Of a DNA stretch of 64,000 nucleotides, positions 7,884 to 17,600 are shown piece by piece. The position numbers were made by a program, and so were the translations under genes. The DNA comes from Bosea sp. AS-1 (GTDB lineage: Bacteria > Pseudomonadota > Alphaproteobacteria > Rhizobiales > Beijerinckiaceae). The notes beneath the pieces were generated by a model that saw only the letters and a list, made by a program, of their open reading frames with translations, made no database searches and was not told the DNA's origin. The DNA is taken from positions 1,460,501 through 1,524,500 of the forward strand of contig NZ_CP022372.1 in assembly GCF_002220095.1 (NCBI RefSeq). Reading direction: 5' to 3'. Position 1 is the first letter of the stretch, and every line of letters begins with the position of its first letter.

Positions 7884-8656
7884 ACGTGCTGCCCGCCATT
7901 GATGTGGAGTTCCGAGCCGGTGACGTAGCTCGAGGCGTCGGTGCAGAGGAAATAGATCGCTCGCGCCACCTCGTCCGGCTTGCCCAGCCGCTGCATCGGC
8001 AGGGTGGCGACGATCTTCTCCGTGCCGGGCGAGAGGATCGAGGTGTCGATCTCGCCGGGCGAGATGGCGTTGACGCGGATACCCAGCGGCCCGAAATCGG
8101 CCGCCATCTCACGGGTCAGGCTGGCGAGCGCCGCCTTCGAGGTCGCATAGGCCGCCCCCGCGAAGGGATGGACGCGGGAACCGGCGATCGAGGAGACGTT
8201 GACGATCGCACCCCTCGCCGCCTTCAGCTCGTCGAGCAGGCCGCGGGCCAGCATGATCGGCGCAAAGAAATTGACCTGGAAGACCTTGTGCCAGTCGTTG
8301 AAGGAGGTGGTGGCGGCGCCGAGCCGCTCACCCTTCGGTCCCTTCGGCGAGATGCCGGCATTGTTGACGAGAGCGTGGAGCTTGCCGCCCTCGGCGACGA
8401 GCCTCTTCTTGATCTCGGCGATGCCGCGCATCGTGTCCTCTGGATCGCCGAGGTCGATCTGGACATGGTCGTCGGCACCGGAGGGCCAGGGGCATTTCTC
8501 GGAAAAGGCCTGGCGCGAGCAGGACAGGATGCGCCAGCCCGCCATGGCGAACTGCATCACCGTGGCGTGGCCGATGCCGCGGCTCGCACCGGTCAGCAGC
8601 ATGACCGGACGCTTGCCCGCTTCAGTCTTGGGAAAATCGAACTTCGGCATCGCCAT
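7880..8656 (-). CDS. SDR-family NAD(P)-dependent oxidoreductase
   Basis: 258 aa. Classical short-chain dehydrogenase: TGASRGIG (cofactor, ~23), NNAG (~93), catalytic Ser in NVSSIAGS (~145), and YATSK (Tyr and Lys, ~160), with a C-terminal GGQHV. The substrate is unknown. It sits 11 bp after pdxH and is coupled to the NUDIX gene, suggesting one transcript. Fatty acid, sugar or polyol oxidation are all possible. Confidence 0.88.
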   Translation of the reverse strand: MAMPKFDFPKTEAGKRPVMLLTGASRGIGHATVMQFAMAGWRILSCSRQAFSEKCPWPSGADDHVQIDLGDPEDTMRGIAEIKKRLVAEGGKLHALVNNAGISPKGPKGERLGAATTSFNDWHKVFQVNFFAPIMLARGLLDELKAARGAIVNVSSIAGSRVHPFAGAAYATSKAALASLTREMAADFGPLGIRVNAISPGEIDTSILSPGTEKIVATLPMQRLGKPDEVARAIYFLCTDASSYVTGSELHINGGQHV

Positions 8657-8667
8657 GGGGAGTGTCC

Positions 8668-9282
8668 TCAGGGGTAGAGGCGCGTCTTCGTCCAGGGCTC
8701 GGCGGCCGAGGCGCGGCGGAAGACGATGCGGTCATGCAGACGGAAAGCGCCGTCGCGCCAGAACTCGATATAGACCGGGGTGATGCGAAAGCCACGCCAA
8801 TGTGGCGGGCGCGGGATTTCGCCGATGCCGAACTTCACCGTGTAGCTCGCCACCGCCTTCTCCAGCGCGAAGCGGCTCTCCAGCGGGCGGGACTGCTGCG
8901 AGGCCCAGGCACCGATGCGGCTGTCACGTGGGCGCGACTGGAAATAGGCGTCCGATTCGGCGTCGCTCACCAGCTCGACGGGGCCGCGGATGCGGACCTG
9001 CCGGCGCAGGCTCTTCCAATGGAACAGGGCAGCAGCCTTGGGCTGGCCGAGCAGCTCCTGGCCCTTCTGGCTCTCGGTGTTGGTGTAGAAGACGAATCCG
9101 TCAGGGCCATGACCCTTGAGCAGCACCATGCGGCTGTTGGGCAGGCCGTCTGCGTCGACGGTAGAAAGCGCCATGCCGTTCGGGTCGTTCGGCTCGGATT
9201 TGGCCGCCTCGTCCAACCAGCTCTGAAACAAGGCGAAAGGCTCGTTTTCCTGGGTGAAGTCACCGCTCGTTAACGGTTGCAC
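8668..9282 (-). CDS. pdxH: Pyridoxamine 5'-phosphate oxidase
   Basis: 204 aa. FMN-dependent last step of vitamin B6 salvage and synthesis, giving pyridoxal 5'-phosphate. Family blocks: SRMVLLKG (~50), [13 protein letters not shown] (~65), [10 protein letters not shown] (~95), [16 protein letters not shown] (~115) and the C-terminal W-RDG-RLHDR with a final RLYP. The start is GTG 9282. It heads a four-gene operon and is divergent from the lipoprotein gene at 9406. Confidence 0.95.
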   Translation of the reverse strand: MQPLTSGDFTQENEPFALFQSWLDEAAKSEPNDPNGMALSTVDADGLPNSRMVLLKGHGPDGFVFYTNTESQKGQELLGQPKAAALFHWKSLRRQVRIRGPVELVSDAESDAYFQSRPRDSRIGAWASQQSRPLESRFALEKAVASYTVKFGIGEIPRPPHWRGFRITPVYIEFWRDGAFRLHDRIVFRRASAAEPWTKTRLYP

Positions 9283-9405
9283 AGTCTAATCCTCCACAAT
9301 GGTCAGTGGGCGTGGGCGAGCGGGGAAGTGATCCGGTTTCGGGCGGCTGGTTTATATAGGGCAGGGGCACAGACGTTCCAAAGCCTTCCTCGGCGCACGG
9401 CGCCC

Positions 9406-9867
9406 ATGCGCTCATGCGTCGCTGCCACCGCCGTCGCGCTGGGCCTGCTGTGCGCCGGCTGTTCGGTGTCCTTCCCGATCCTCGGCCTGTCGAGCAAGAG
9501 CGAGGACGAAGTCGCGACGACATCGGCCATCCTGCCGGCGCGCGGGCCGGACAAGGAAGCCGGCCTCGGGCACCTCGCGAGCGAGCTCGGCCCCGAAGAC
9601 TTGCGCCGCGCCGACGGCGCCATGTCTGTCGCGCTCGACCCGCAGGGCAACGGTGCCGCAGTCTCCTGGGACAATCCGCAGACCGGCATCAAGGGGTCCT
9701 TCGTGCCGGTCGGCGGCCCGTTCCTGCGCTCGGACGAGATCTGCCGCGCCTTCATCGCCAGCGTTCAGACACAGAGCCGGCCGCTGAAGCTGCAGGGCAC
9801 GGCCTGCCGGCCTTCGGGCGGCGACTGGGCCGTGAAGGACATGGAGCCCTGGAAGGGCCTGAGCTAG
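9406..9867 (+). CDS. RT0821/Lpp0805-type surface lipoprotein
   Basis: 153 aa. Lipoprotein signal with lipobox LCAGC (Cys about 18), so it should be anchored in the outer membrane. The C-terminal half (AVSWDNPQTGIKGSFVPVG, then CRAFIASV, LQGTACRPSGGDWAV) matches the surface-antigen domain of this family. I chose ATG 9406 because it places the lipobox at a normal distance; an earlier start at 9277 would bury the signal. TATATA at 9353 may be the -10 box. Confidence 0.82.
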   Translation: MRSCVAATAVALGLLCAGCSVSFPILGLSSKSEDEVATTSAILPARGPDKEAGLGHLASELGPEDLRRADGAMSVALDPQGNGAAVSWDNPQTGIKGSFVPVGGPFLRSDEICRAFIASVQTQSRPLKLQGTACRPSGGDWAVKDMEPWKGLS

Positions 9868-10034
9868 TCGTTCCACGGGACCGAGAGCGCGAGCCAAAAA
9901 GAGCGCAAGACGGTCGCGACGAAAGCGTATCCCGCGGGATGTTGCGTACGGGCCACACCATCCCCAGATAAGGCAAGGCGGACGGCCTGCCGGCAAAAGG
10001 GGCCGTCCTATTTGCGTGGAACGAGGTTTTTTGG

Positions 10035-10949
10035 ATGCGCGACCCGTATCAGGTTCTGGGCGTCGCCCGCGGCGCGAGCGATGCGGAGATCAAGAAGGCT
10101 TTCCGCCGCCGTGCCAAGGAACTGCATCCCGACAGCAACCGGAGCGACCCGAAGGCGCAGGACAAGTTCGCCGAGCTGAACGCCGCCTATGAGATCGTCG
10201 GCGACGACGCCAAGCGCAAGCAGTTCGACCGTGGCGAGATCGATGCCGAAGGCAAGCCGCGCTTCCACGGCTTCGACGGCATGGGTGCAGGCATGGGCGG
10301 TCGCGGCGGCCGGGCCGGCGGCTTCGAATTCAACTTCGGCCAGGGCGGTTCGCCGTTCGGCCGCGGCGGCGACGCCGGTTTCGACGCTTCGGACATCTTC
10401 TCCTCGCTCTTCGGCGAGGCCGGCCGCCGCGCGCGCGGCAAGGCCGAGCCGCAGAAGCCAGCCGAGCAGAGCTTCACGCTGGAAGTCACGCTGGCCCAGG
10501 CGGTGAGCGGCGCGACGCGTCGCGTCAAGCTGCCCGGCGGGCGCGAGGTCGAGATCACCGTCCCGGAAGGGGTGAGCGACGGCAAGGTCATGCGCCTGCG
10601 TGGGCTCGGCCAGACCGATCCGTACTCCGGCGAGACCGGCGACGTGCTGATGACCATCAAGGTCAAGCCCGATCCGCGCTTCACGGTCGACGGCAACGAT
10701 TTGCGCACGCGGGTCGCCGTGCCACTGGCCAAGGCGGTGCTCGGCGGGGCCCTGCATGTGCCGACGCTGACCGGCGCGGTCGAGATGACGATTCCTCCGA
10801 TGACCGGCACGACCAAGCAGTTCCGGCTGCGCGGCAAGGGGCTGAAGGGCGAGAAGGGCGCTGTCGGCGATCTCTTCGTCGCCATCGATATCGAGATGCC
10901 GGCGAGCGACGCCGAGCTGACGGCGTTGATGAAGGTACGCGCCGACTGA
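10035..10949 (+). CDS. DnaJ/CbpA-type J-domain co-chaperone
   Basis: 304 aa. J domain at about 1-68 with the HPD motif (ELHPDSN), a Gly-rich linker (GMGAGMGGRGGRAGG) to ~130, then the two beta-rich substrate-binding subdomains, with no zinc-finger cysteines. That is the CbpA (type II) layout rather than DnaJ proper. It should stimulate DnaK ATPase and bind unfolded clients. It is a stand-alone gene, without dnaK, upstream of fabI. Confidence 0.9.
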   Translation: MRDPYQVLGVARGASDAEIKKAFRRRAKELHPDSNRSDPKAQDKFAELNAAYEIVGDDAKRKQFDRGEIDAEGKPRFHGFDGMGAGMGGRGGRAGGFEFNFGQGGSPFGRGGDAGFDASDIFSSLFGEAGRRARGKAEPQKPAEQSFTLEVTLAQAVSGATRRVKLPGGREVEITVPEGVSDGKVMRLRGLGQTDPYSGETGDVLMTIKVKPDPRFTVDGNDLRTRVAVPLAKAVLGGALHVPTLTGAVEMTIPPMTGTTKQFRLRGKGLKGEKGAVGDLFVAIDIEMPASDAELTALMKVRAD

Positions 10950-11102
10950 GCGGAGCCCCGATCGGGAGGGCTCAAAGCGGCGCCGGGCCCTCCTGGCGTT
11001 ACGGCAGGCGTTTCCTGGCGTGGGGACAGCGTTCAAAAGCGGTTTCCACTTCCCTGCGACTGTTCTAAGAGACCTGCTCATCGTTCACCCTGCGGGTTTC
11101 CC

Positions 11103-11942
11103 ATGCCTGATTCCAACGCCGTTTCGCCGACCGCCAATCTCCTCAAGGGCAAGCGCGGGCTCGTGATGGGCGTCGCGAACAACCGGTCTATCGCCTGGGG
11201 CATCGCCAAGGCGGCGGCGGATGCGGGAGCGGAACTCGCCTTCACCTATCAGGGCGATGCGCTGAAGAAGCGGGTCGAGCCGCTTGCCAAGGAGCTTGGC
11301 GGCCATGTCGTCGGCCATTGCGACGTCACCGACGGCGCGACGATCGACGCGGTCTTCGCCGAGATCGAGAAGCTCTGGGGCAAGCTCGACTTCGTCGTCC
11401 ACTGCATCGCCTTCTCCGACAAGGACGAGCTGACGGGCCGCTATGTCGAGACCAGCGAGGCGAACTTCTCCAAGTCGCTGCTGATCTCCTGCTACTCCTT
11501 CACGGCCATCACCCAGCGTGCCGAGAAGCTGATGCCGGATGGCGGCTCTCTGCTGACGCTGACCTATTATGGCGCCGAGAAGTGGATGCCGCACTACAAC
11601 GTCATGGGCGTCGCAAAAGCTGCGCTGGAATCGAGCGTGCAGTATCTCGCCGCCGATCTCGGCCCCTCGAAGATCCGCGTCAACGCGATCTCGGCCGGCC
11701 CGATCAAGACGCTCGCCGCCTCGGGCATCGGCGATTTCCGCTACATTCTGCGCTGGAACGAGTACAACTCGCCGCTGCGTCGCACGGTCACCATCGAGGA
11801 GGTCGGCGAGACGGCGGTGTTCCTCGTCTCCGACATGTCGCGCGGCATCACCGGCGAGATCATGCATGTCGATGCCGGCTACCATGTCGTCGGCATGAAG
11901 GTGCCGACCGCGCCGGACATCTCGCTCGACAAGGGCGAGTGA
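11103..11942 (+). CDS. fabI: Enoyl-[acyl-carrier-protein] reductase (NADH)
   Basis: 279 aa. Last reductive step of each fatty-acid elongation cycle. It shows the FabI-type cofactor loop GVANNRSIAWGIA (~22), the conserved YYGAEKW and the catalytic Tyr-x6-Lys in YNVMGVAK (~165), and SAGPIKTLAASGI (~200). Length and motifs fit the divergent-SDR FabI family, targeted in other bacteria by triclosan. It is separately transcribed and ends 20 bp from folK, which is on the other strand. Confidence 0.95.
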   Translation: MPDSNAVSPTANLLKGKRGLVMGVANNRSIAWGIAKAAADAGAELAFTYQGDALKKRVEPLAKELGGHVVGHCDVTDGATIDAVFAEIEKLWGKLDFVVHCIAFSDKDELTGRYVETSEANFSKSLLISCYSFTAITQRAEKLMPDGGSLLTLTYYGAEKWMPHYNVMGVAKAALESSVQYLAADLGPSKIRVNAISAGPIKTLAASGIGDFRYILRWNEYNSPLRRTVTIEEVGETAVFLVSDMSRGITGEIMHVDAGYHVVGMKVPTAPDISLDKGE

Positions 11943-11961
11943 GCCTCGGCGCTCTCGGCCC

Positions 11962-12477
11962 TTACTCTGTCAGCAATGCTCTCAATCGGTCCGTCGCGAC
12001 ATCGTCGCGGCGGATCGTTTCGTTTGCGACGGCCTCCAGCAAGGTCTTGACCGTTCGGCCGCCGATCTCGCGATCCGGCATGATCTGCGCCAGCGGCGCG
12101 AGCACGAAGGCGCGCTCGGCAATGCGTGGGTGCGGGATCTGCAGGCCCGGCTGGTCGATCGCCTCGGCCCCATAGGTCAGGATGTCGATATCGAGCGTGC
12201 GCGGTCCCCAGCGCTCGCGACGCTCCCGCCCACCGGCCCGTTCCAGATCGAGGCAGAGAGCCAGCAGCTCTTCCGCGGTCAGCGTCGTCTCGACCAGTGC
12301 CGCCATGTTGAGGAACTCCGGCTGGTCGGTCTTGCCCCAGGGCGCGGTGCGGTAGACCGATGACAGCCGCCCGAGTCTCACGGCCGGGTGGCGACGCAGG
12401 CCGATGAGCGCGGCGGCGAAAGCTGCGAGGGGATCGCCGAGATTGCCGCCGAAGGCGAGGGCCGCTTCAGTCGCCAC
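11962..12477 (-). CDS. folK: 2-amino-4-hydroxy-6-hydroxymethyldihydropteridine diphosphokinase
   Basis: 171 aa. Transfers pyrophosphate from ATP to the pterin alcohol in folate synthesis. LAFGGNLGDP near the N-terminus, RRERWGPRTLDIDIL (~85) and PHPRIAERAFVLAPL (~115) are the family signatures. The start is probably GTG 12477, so the gene overlaps the end of folB by 11 bases. Last gene of the folP-folB-folK operon. Confidence 0.94.
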   Translation of the reverse strand: MATEAALAFGGNLGDPLAAFAAALIGLRRHPAVRLGRLSSVYRTAPWGKTDQPEFLNMAALVETTLTAEELLALCLDLERAGGRERRERWGPRTLDIDILTYGAEAIDQPGLQIPHPRIAERAFVLAPLAQIMPDREIGGRTVKTLLEAVANETIRRDDVATDRLRALLTE

Positions 12478-12841
12478 GCCGGAAGCTCAGCCTGATGCCG
12501 ACCGCGCTCAGCGTCGCCGGGATCGGCGGGGCCGGCTTGCGCAGGGTGACTTCGACGCCGGCGATCGGTGCGAAGGCGTCGAAAAGAGCGAGCGCGACGG
12601 CGCGTGCAGCGCCTTCGAGCAGGTGATAGCGCTGGGCCGTGAAAACCTCGCTGATCAGCGTGACCGCGCGGCCATAATCGACGGTATCGGCGAGGCGGTC
12701 GCTCTTGGCGGCAGCGCGCAGATCGACATCGAGCACGAGGTCGAGAATGAAGCGCTGGCCGAGCCGCTCCTCTTCCGAGAAAAAGCCGTGATAGGCGTAA
12801 ATATCGAGCTTCTCGATCAGGATGCTGCCGGTTTCGCTCAA
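12467..12841 (-). CDS. folB: Dihydroneopterin aldolase
   Basis: 124 aa. Converts dihydroneopterin to 6-hydroxymethyldihydropterin and glycolaldehyde. YAYHGFFSEEERLGQRF (~16, with the active-site Glu), VDYGRAV (~54), LLEGAAR (~74) and VTLRKPAPP (~98, catalytic Lys) are canonical. The start is TTG at 12841, overlapping the folP stop (TTGA 12838-12841). The frame stays open far upstream across folP, but that part is a shadow reading. Confidence 0.9.
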   Translation of the reverse strand: MSETGSILIEKLDIYAYHGFFSEEERLGQRFILDLVLDVDLRAAAKSDRLADTVDYGRAVTLISEVFTAQRYHLLEGAARAVALALFDAFAPIAGVEVTLRKPAPPIPATLSAVGIRLSFRRGD

Positions 12842-13680
12842 GGGATCACCTTCGTTTCGTCCGCGATCGCGTCCCAGACCTTGAGCGCGTCGATATGCGG
12901 CGCGACATCGTGGACGCGCAGGATGGCGGCGCCGCGGCTGGCGCCATAGAGATGGGCGGAGAGGGTGGCGGCCAGCCGTTCGGCCGGGACCTTGCGGCCG
13001 GTGAGGCGGCCGAGCGTCGATTTGCGCGAGGCGCCGAGCAGGATCGGGCAGCCGAGGACATTCAGCCGGTCGAGGTCGCGGATCAGGTCGAGATTCTGGC
13101 GCGGCGTCTTGCCGAAGCCGATGCCGGGGTCGATGACGATCTGCTGGCGCGGCACGCCGGCTTGGGTGGCGATGGCGATGGAGCGCTCGAGGAAACGCGC
13201 GACCTCGTCGAAGATGTCGAGTGCGGCATCGATCGTATCGCGGTTGTGCATCAGCACCATCGGGGCACCGGCCCGGGCCGCGACCGCGGCGATGCGGGGA
13301 TCGCGTTGGGCGCCCCAGACATCGTTGATGATCGAGGCTCCGGCGGCGAGAGCGGCCTCCGCGACCTCCGCCTTGTAGCTGTCGATCGAGATCGGCACCT
13401 CGCTCCGTGCCTTCAGCCCGGAGATGACGGGGAGCACGCGGGCAAGCTCTGTCGCGGCATCGACGGTTTCGTGGCCGGGCCTGGTCGATTCGCCACCGAT
13501 ATCGACGATCGCCGCCCCTTCCTCGGCCAGCCGCAGACCATGCGCCACGGCCGCCTCGGCGCTGTCGAGCAGTCCGCCATCCGAAAAGGAGTCCGGCGTG
13601 ACGTTGACGATGCCCATCAGCAGCGGCGCCTCGTCGAGCGAGAGGTTGCGGCCATCGGGTAGGGTGAGGGCAAGGGGCAT
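12838..13680 (-). CDS. folP: Dihydropteroate synthase
   Basis: 280 aa. Joins the pterin diphosphate with 4-aminobenzoate; the target of sulfonamides. MGIVNVTPDSFSDGG (~22), DIGGESTRPG (~60), SIDSYKAEV (~95), the Asn-Asp of IINDVWG, DPGIGFGKT (~185) and GASRKST (~215) are all intact. First gene of the folate operon, divergent from the histidine phosphatase gene. Confidence 0.95.
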   Translation of the reverse strand: MPLALTLPDGRNLSLDEAPLLMGIVNVTPDSFSDGGLLDSAEAAVAHGLRLAEEGAAIVDIGGESTRPGHETVDAATELARVLPVISGLKARSEVPISIDSYKAEVAEAALAAGASIINDVWGAQRDPRIAAVAARAGAPMVLMHNRDTIDAALDIFDEVARFLERSIAIATQAGVPRQQIVIDPGIGFGKTPRQNLDLIRDLDRLNVLGCPILLGASRKSTLGRLTGRKVPAERLAATLSAHLYGASRGAAILRVHDVAPHIDALKVWDAIADETKVIP

Positions 13681-13832
13681 GACGATCCGATGCGATAGCG
13701 CGTCCGGGCGCTATACACAGCCCGTGGATTTTCCACCACAGCAAGCGACGGATCGTCGCGATCGGGCGGATGCATGGCGGCCGGGCGCAGAAGGCTTTTG
13801 ACCTCCCCGGACGAGGCGTGCAGAAGCCCCGC

Positions 13833-14429
13833 ATGGTTCCGCTCTCGCTTCCGCACCGGCTCATCCTCGTCCGTCACGGCGAAACCGACTGGAATCGCGA
13901 AGGGCGCCTGCAGGGCGGCCGGGACATCCCGCTCAACGCGCTGGGGCGCGAGCAGGCAGCCGAGGCCGCCGACCGACTCAAGACGCTGGAGCCGGCTTTC
14001 GCGGACCTCGACTACATCTGCTCGCCGATGGAGCGGGCGCGCGAGACGATGGACATCCTGCGCCGCGATCTCGACCTGCCGGCCGGTGCCTATCGCATCG
14101 ATGACCGCCTCAAGGAACTCACCTTCGGGGAATGGGAAGGTTTCACCTGGCGCGAGATCCGCAAGGCCGAGCGAGAGCAGGCGCACCTGCGCGAGCGCGA
14201 CAAATGGGGCTTCGTGCCGCCGGGCGGCGAGAGCTATCGCATGCTGGCGGAGCGGGTCCGGCCCGTGCTGGCGGGGCTGGAGCGCGAGACGGTGATCGTC
14301 AGCCATGGTGGGGTCGCGCGCGCGGTGCTGGCGCTGGTCGGTGCGGTCGCTCCGCAGAAGGCGGCGATGGTCGAGATCTGGCAGGGCAAGCTGCTCGTCG
14401 TCGAGGGCGGCAAGGCCGACTGGCTCTGA
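13833..14429 (+). CDS. Histidine phosphatase family protein (phosphoglycerate mutase-like)
   Basis: 198 aa. The catalytic RHGET motif is in LILVRHGETDWN (~10), with the second histidine in VSHGGVAR (~155) and the acid in LKELTFGEWEG (~83). Members dephosphorylate sugar phosphates, alpha-ribazole phosphate or other small substrates; there is no cobalamin gene nearby to suggest CobC. I chose ATG 13833; a longer start at 13770 reaches towards folP. No strong ribosome site is seen. It precedes the Pls-type gene by 236 bp, so a separate transcript is likely. Confidence 0.87.
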   Translation: MVPLSLPHRLILVRHGETDWNREGRLQGGRDIPLNALGREQAAEAADRLKTLEPAFADLDYICSPMERARETMDILRRDLDLPAGAYRIDDRLKELTFGEWEGFTWREIRKAEREQAHLRERDKWGFVPPGGESYRMLAERVRPVLAGLERETVIVSHGGVARAVLALVGAVAPQKAAMVEIWQGKLLVVEGGKADWL

Positions 14430-14614
14430 ATCCTGCGCCTGCCTGCGGGCATTCATCACCGGTTCACGGGTGATTTGGCAGGGGGAATGTGCTAGCAGAA
14501 CCGCGTGGAGCGGCGGCTTGCCCGGCCGGGGGGGCTCGACCGGATAGCGCGGTCATGCGAGCGACGATTCCGGGTTTCTTTAAAGGTGCGTGACAAGGTG
14601 CGAATGAAGGATGC

Positions 14615-14630
14615 GGAGGCCAAAGCCTCC
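14615..14630. repeat. Hairpin in the leader of the Pls-type gene
   Basis: Perfect 6-bp stem GGAGGC-caaa-GCCTCC about 35 bp before the start codon. The left arm contains a Shine-Dalgarno-like GGAGG. No T-run follows, so it is not a classic terminator. A role in translation control is only a guess. Confidence 0.4.
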
Positions 14631-14665
14631 CGCCATCGATCGACCGTCGAGCGCAGCGGGGCGCC

Positions 14666-17600
14666 ATGAACGATATGAGCAAGCTGTCGGTGGCGACGGA
14701 TGCGGCGGCAAAGCCGCTCGCCATGCTGGCCGGCGAGAAAAGCCCGGAACTGCTGCGCGATGAAGTGCTGGCCGAGATCTTCGCGGCGACGGCCGCGGCA
14801 CGGCCGGACCATACCGCCCTGACCGATGGTGCGCGCCGGCTGAGCTATGCCGAGGTCTGGGCTGCTGCCGGGAAGCAGGCGCGCGGCCTGCACCTTGCCG
14901 GCGTCGGGCCGGGCGACATGGTCGGTCTGTGGATGCCGCGCGGCATCGACCTGCTCATCGCCCAGATCGCGATCACGCGCGCGGGCGCAGCCTGGGTGCC
15001 GTTCGATGCGGAGGCGCCGGTCGAGCGCATCGCGACCTGCCTCAACGATGCGCAGGCCAAGGGCATCGTCACCTGCAGCGGCTGGGTCGCGCGCGCCGAG
15101 GAAACCGACCGCAAGGTCTGGACGCCGGATGCGCTGGCCGCAGGGGCGGACGATGTCGAGCCGCCGGCGCGGCCGGCCGGGCTGACCAAGGATCATCCCG
15201 CCTATCTGATCTACACCTCGGGCTCGACGGGCACACCCAAGGCCATCGTCATCAGCCATCGCAACATCTGCCATTTCCTGCGCTCCGGGAATGCCGTCTA
15301 CGGCTTCGGCCCCGAGGATGTCGTCTTCCAGGGCGCCTCGGTCGCCTTCGACCTTTCGATGGAGGAGATCTGGACGCCCTATCTGGTCGGCGCGACCCTG
15401 TTCGTCGCCTCGCCGGAGATGATGGGCGATGCCGAGAAGCTGCCGGCGATCCTGAACGAGGCCGGCGTCACCATCATCGACACCGTGCCGACGCTGCTCG
15501 GCATCCTGCCATCGGATGTGCCCTCGCTGAGGCTGATCCTGCTCGGTGGCGAGGCTTTGCCGCCGGCGATCGTGCAGAAATGGTCGCGGCCGGGCCGGCG
15601 CATCCTGAACACCTACGGGCCTACCGAGGCCACGGTCGTCGCGACTGCGGCCGAGGTCGTGCCGGGCGAGACCGTGACGATCGGCAAGCCGATCCCCAAC
15701 TATACCGCCTATGTCGTCAACGAAGAGCTGCGCCTCGTCCATCCGGGCGAGCAGGGCGAGCTGCTGATCGGTGGTCCCGGCGTCGCCAAGGGGTATCACG
15801 GGCGCCCGGAGCTGACGGCCGAGAAATTCATCGCCAATCCCTTCGGCGTCGCCGGTTCCGACGACCCGATCCTCTATCGCTCGGGCGACGCGGTCAGCCT
15901 AGACGGCAACGGCAACATCGTCTTCCACGGGCGCATCGACGACCAGATCAAGATCCGCGGCTTCCGCGTCGAGCTCGGCGAGATCGAGTCGAAGCTCGCA
16001 GACGAGCCGGGTGTGGCGCAGGCGGCGGTCGTGTTGCGCACCGATGACGGCATCGAGCGCCTGGTCGCCTTCGTGGTGCCGGAACCGGGTGTGGCGGTCG
16101 ACGGGCCGGCTCTGCGCGCGGCTCTGCGCGAGAAGCTGCCGCCCTACATGGTGCCGGCGCATTTCGAGGCGGCTGGTTCGCTGCCGCGCATGGTCTCCGG
16201 CAAGGTCGACCGCAAGATGCTCAAGGCGGCGCCGTTGACGGCACCGAGCGCCGATGGCGAGCAGGAGCCGCCGCGCAATGCCACGGAAGCGGCGCTGCTC
16301 GAAGCCGCCAAGCGCGTGCTCGGCGCGGCGAGCCTGCCGCTGGAGGCCGATTTCTTCATGGATCTCGGCGGGCATTCGCTGCTCGCGGCCCGGTTCATCT
16401 CGATCGTCCGCGAGACGCCTGCCTATGCCGGCATCACGCTGCAGGACGTCTATGGCGCCCGCACGCTGAGGGCGATGGCCGAGCTCCTCGACGAGCGCGG
16501 CGCGGCCGCGACGGAGGACCTTTCCTTTACCCCGCCGCCCTTCCTGCGCCGCTTCCTCTGCGGGCTGGCGCAGGCGGCGGTGTTGCCGGTCATCATCGGG
16601 CTTTCGACCGCGCAGTGGCTCGGCGTCTTCGTCACCTACATGATCGTGTCGGGTGAGGATCTGTCACTCTTCGGCCAGATCGGGGCATTGCTCGGCATCT
16701 ATGTCGCGATCATCGTGGTGACGGGGCTGATCGGCATCGCGCTGAAATGGCTCGTGCTGGGGCGCACCAAGCCGGGGGTCTATCCGCTCTGGGGCGTCTA
16801 TTACTTCCGCTGGTGGTTCGCCGCGCGCGTCGCCAGCCTGGTCCATATCAAGTGGCTGCAGGGCACGCCCGTGATGCGCTTCTACTGGCGCCTGCTCGGC
16901 GCCAAGGTCGGGAGCGACGTCATCCTCTCCGATTACGAGGCCGGGGCGATCGACCTGATCGAGATCGGCGACGGCGCGAGCTTCGGCACCAAGACCACCT
17001 TCGCCAATGGCGAGGCGATCGGCGACAAGCTGGTGATCGGCCGCATCAGGATCGGCAAGGACGTCTCGGCCGGCGCCTCGGTCGTGTTCGGCCATGACAG
17101 CGTCGTCGGCGACCATGCCGAGATCGGCGACCTGACCGCCATCGCGCCCGGCACCCGGGTCGGTGAGGCCGAGATCTGGGACGGCTCGCCCGGCCGCAAG
17201 ATCGGCATGGTCGATCTCGCGGCGCTGCCGCCGCAGGCCGAAGCCTCCCCGGCGCGGCGCGCGCTGATGACGGCCTTCTACGTCTTCATGCTGATCGTGC
17301 TGCCGCCGGTCAGCCTTTTGCCGATCTTCCCGGCCTTCTGGCTGTTCGACAAGATCGACTACTTCATCGCTGGCTGGACCGACATCAGCTATCTCTGGTT
17401 CCTGCCGATCCTGACGTGGCCGACTGCGATCGGACTCATCGCCTTCACCGTGCTGCTGATGGCGGGGCTGCGCTGGGCGATCCTGCCGCGGGTGACGAGC
17501 GGTTCCTATTCGATCCATTCCGGCTTCTACGCCCGCAAATGGACCGTGGCGCTGGCGACCGAGGTGACGCTGGAGACGCTCTCCTCGCTCTTCGCGACCA

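Noticed and set aside
11005..11060. Another copy of the dispersed palindrome upstream of fabI
   Set aside because: Only a short AAAAGCGG/CCACTT resemblance; no paired arms.
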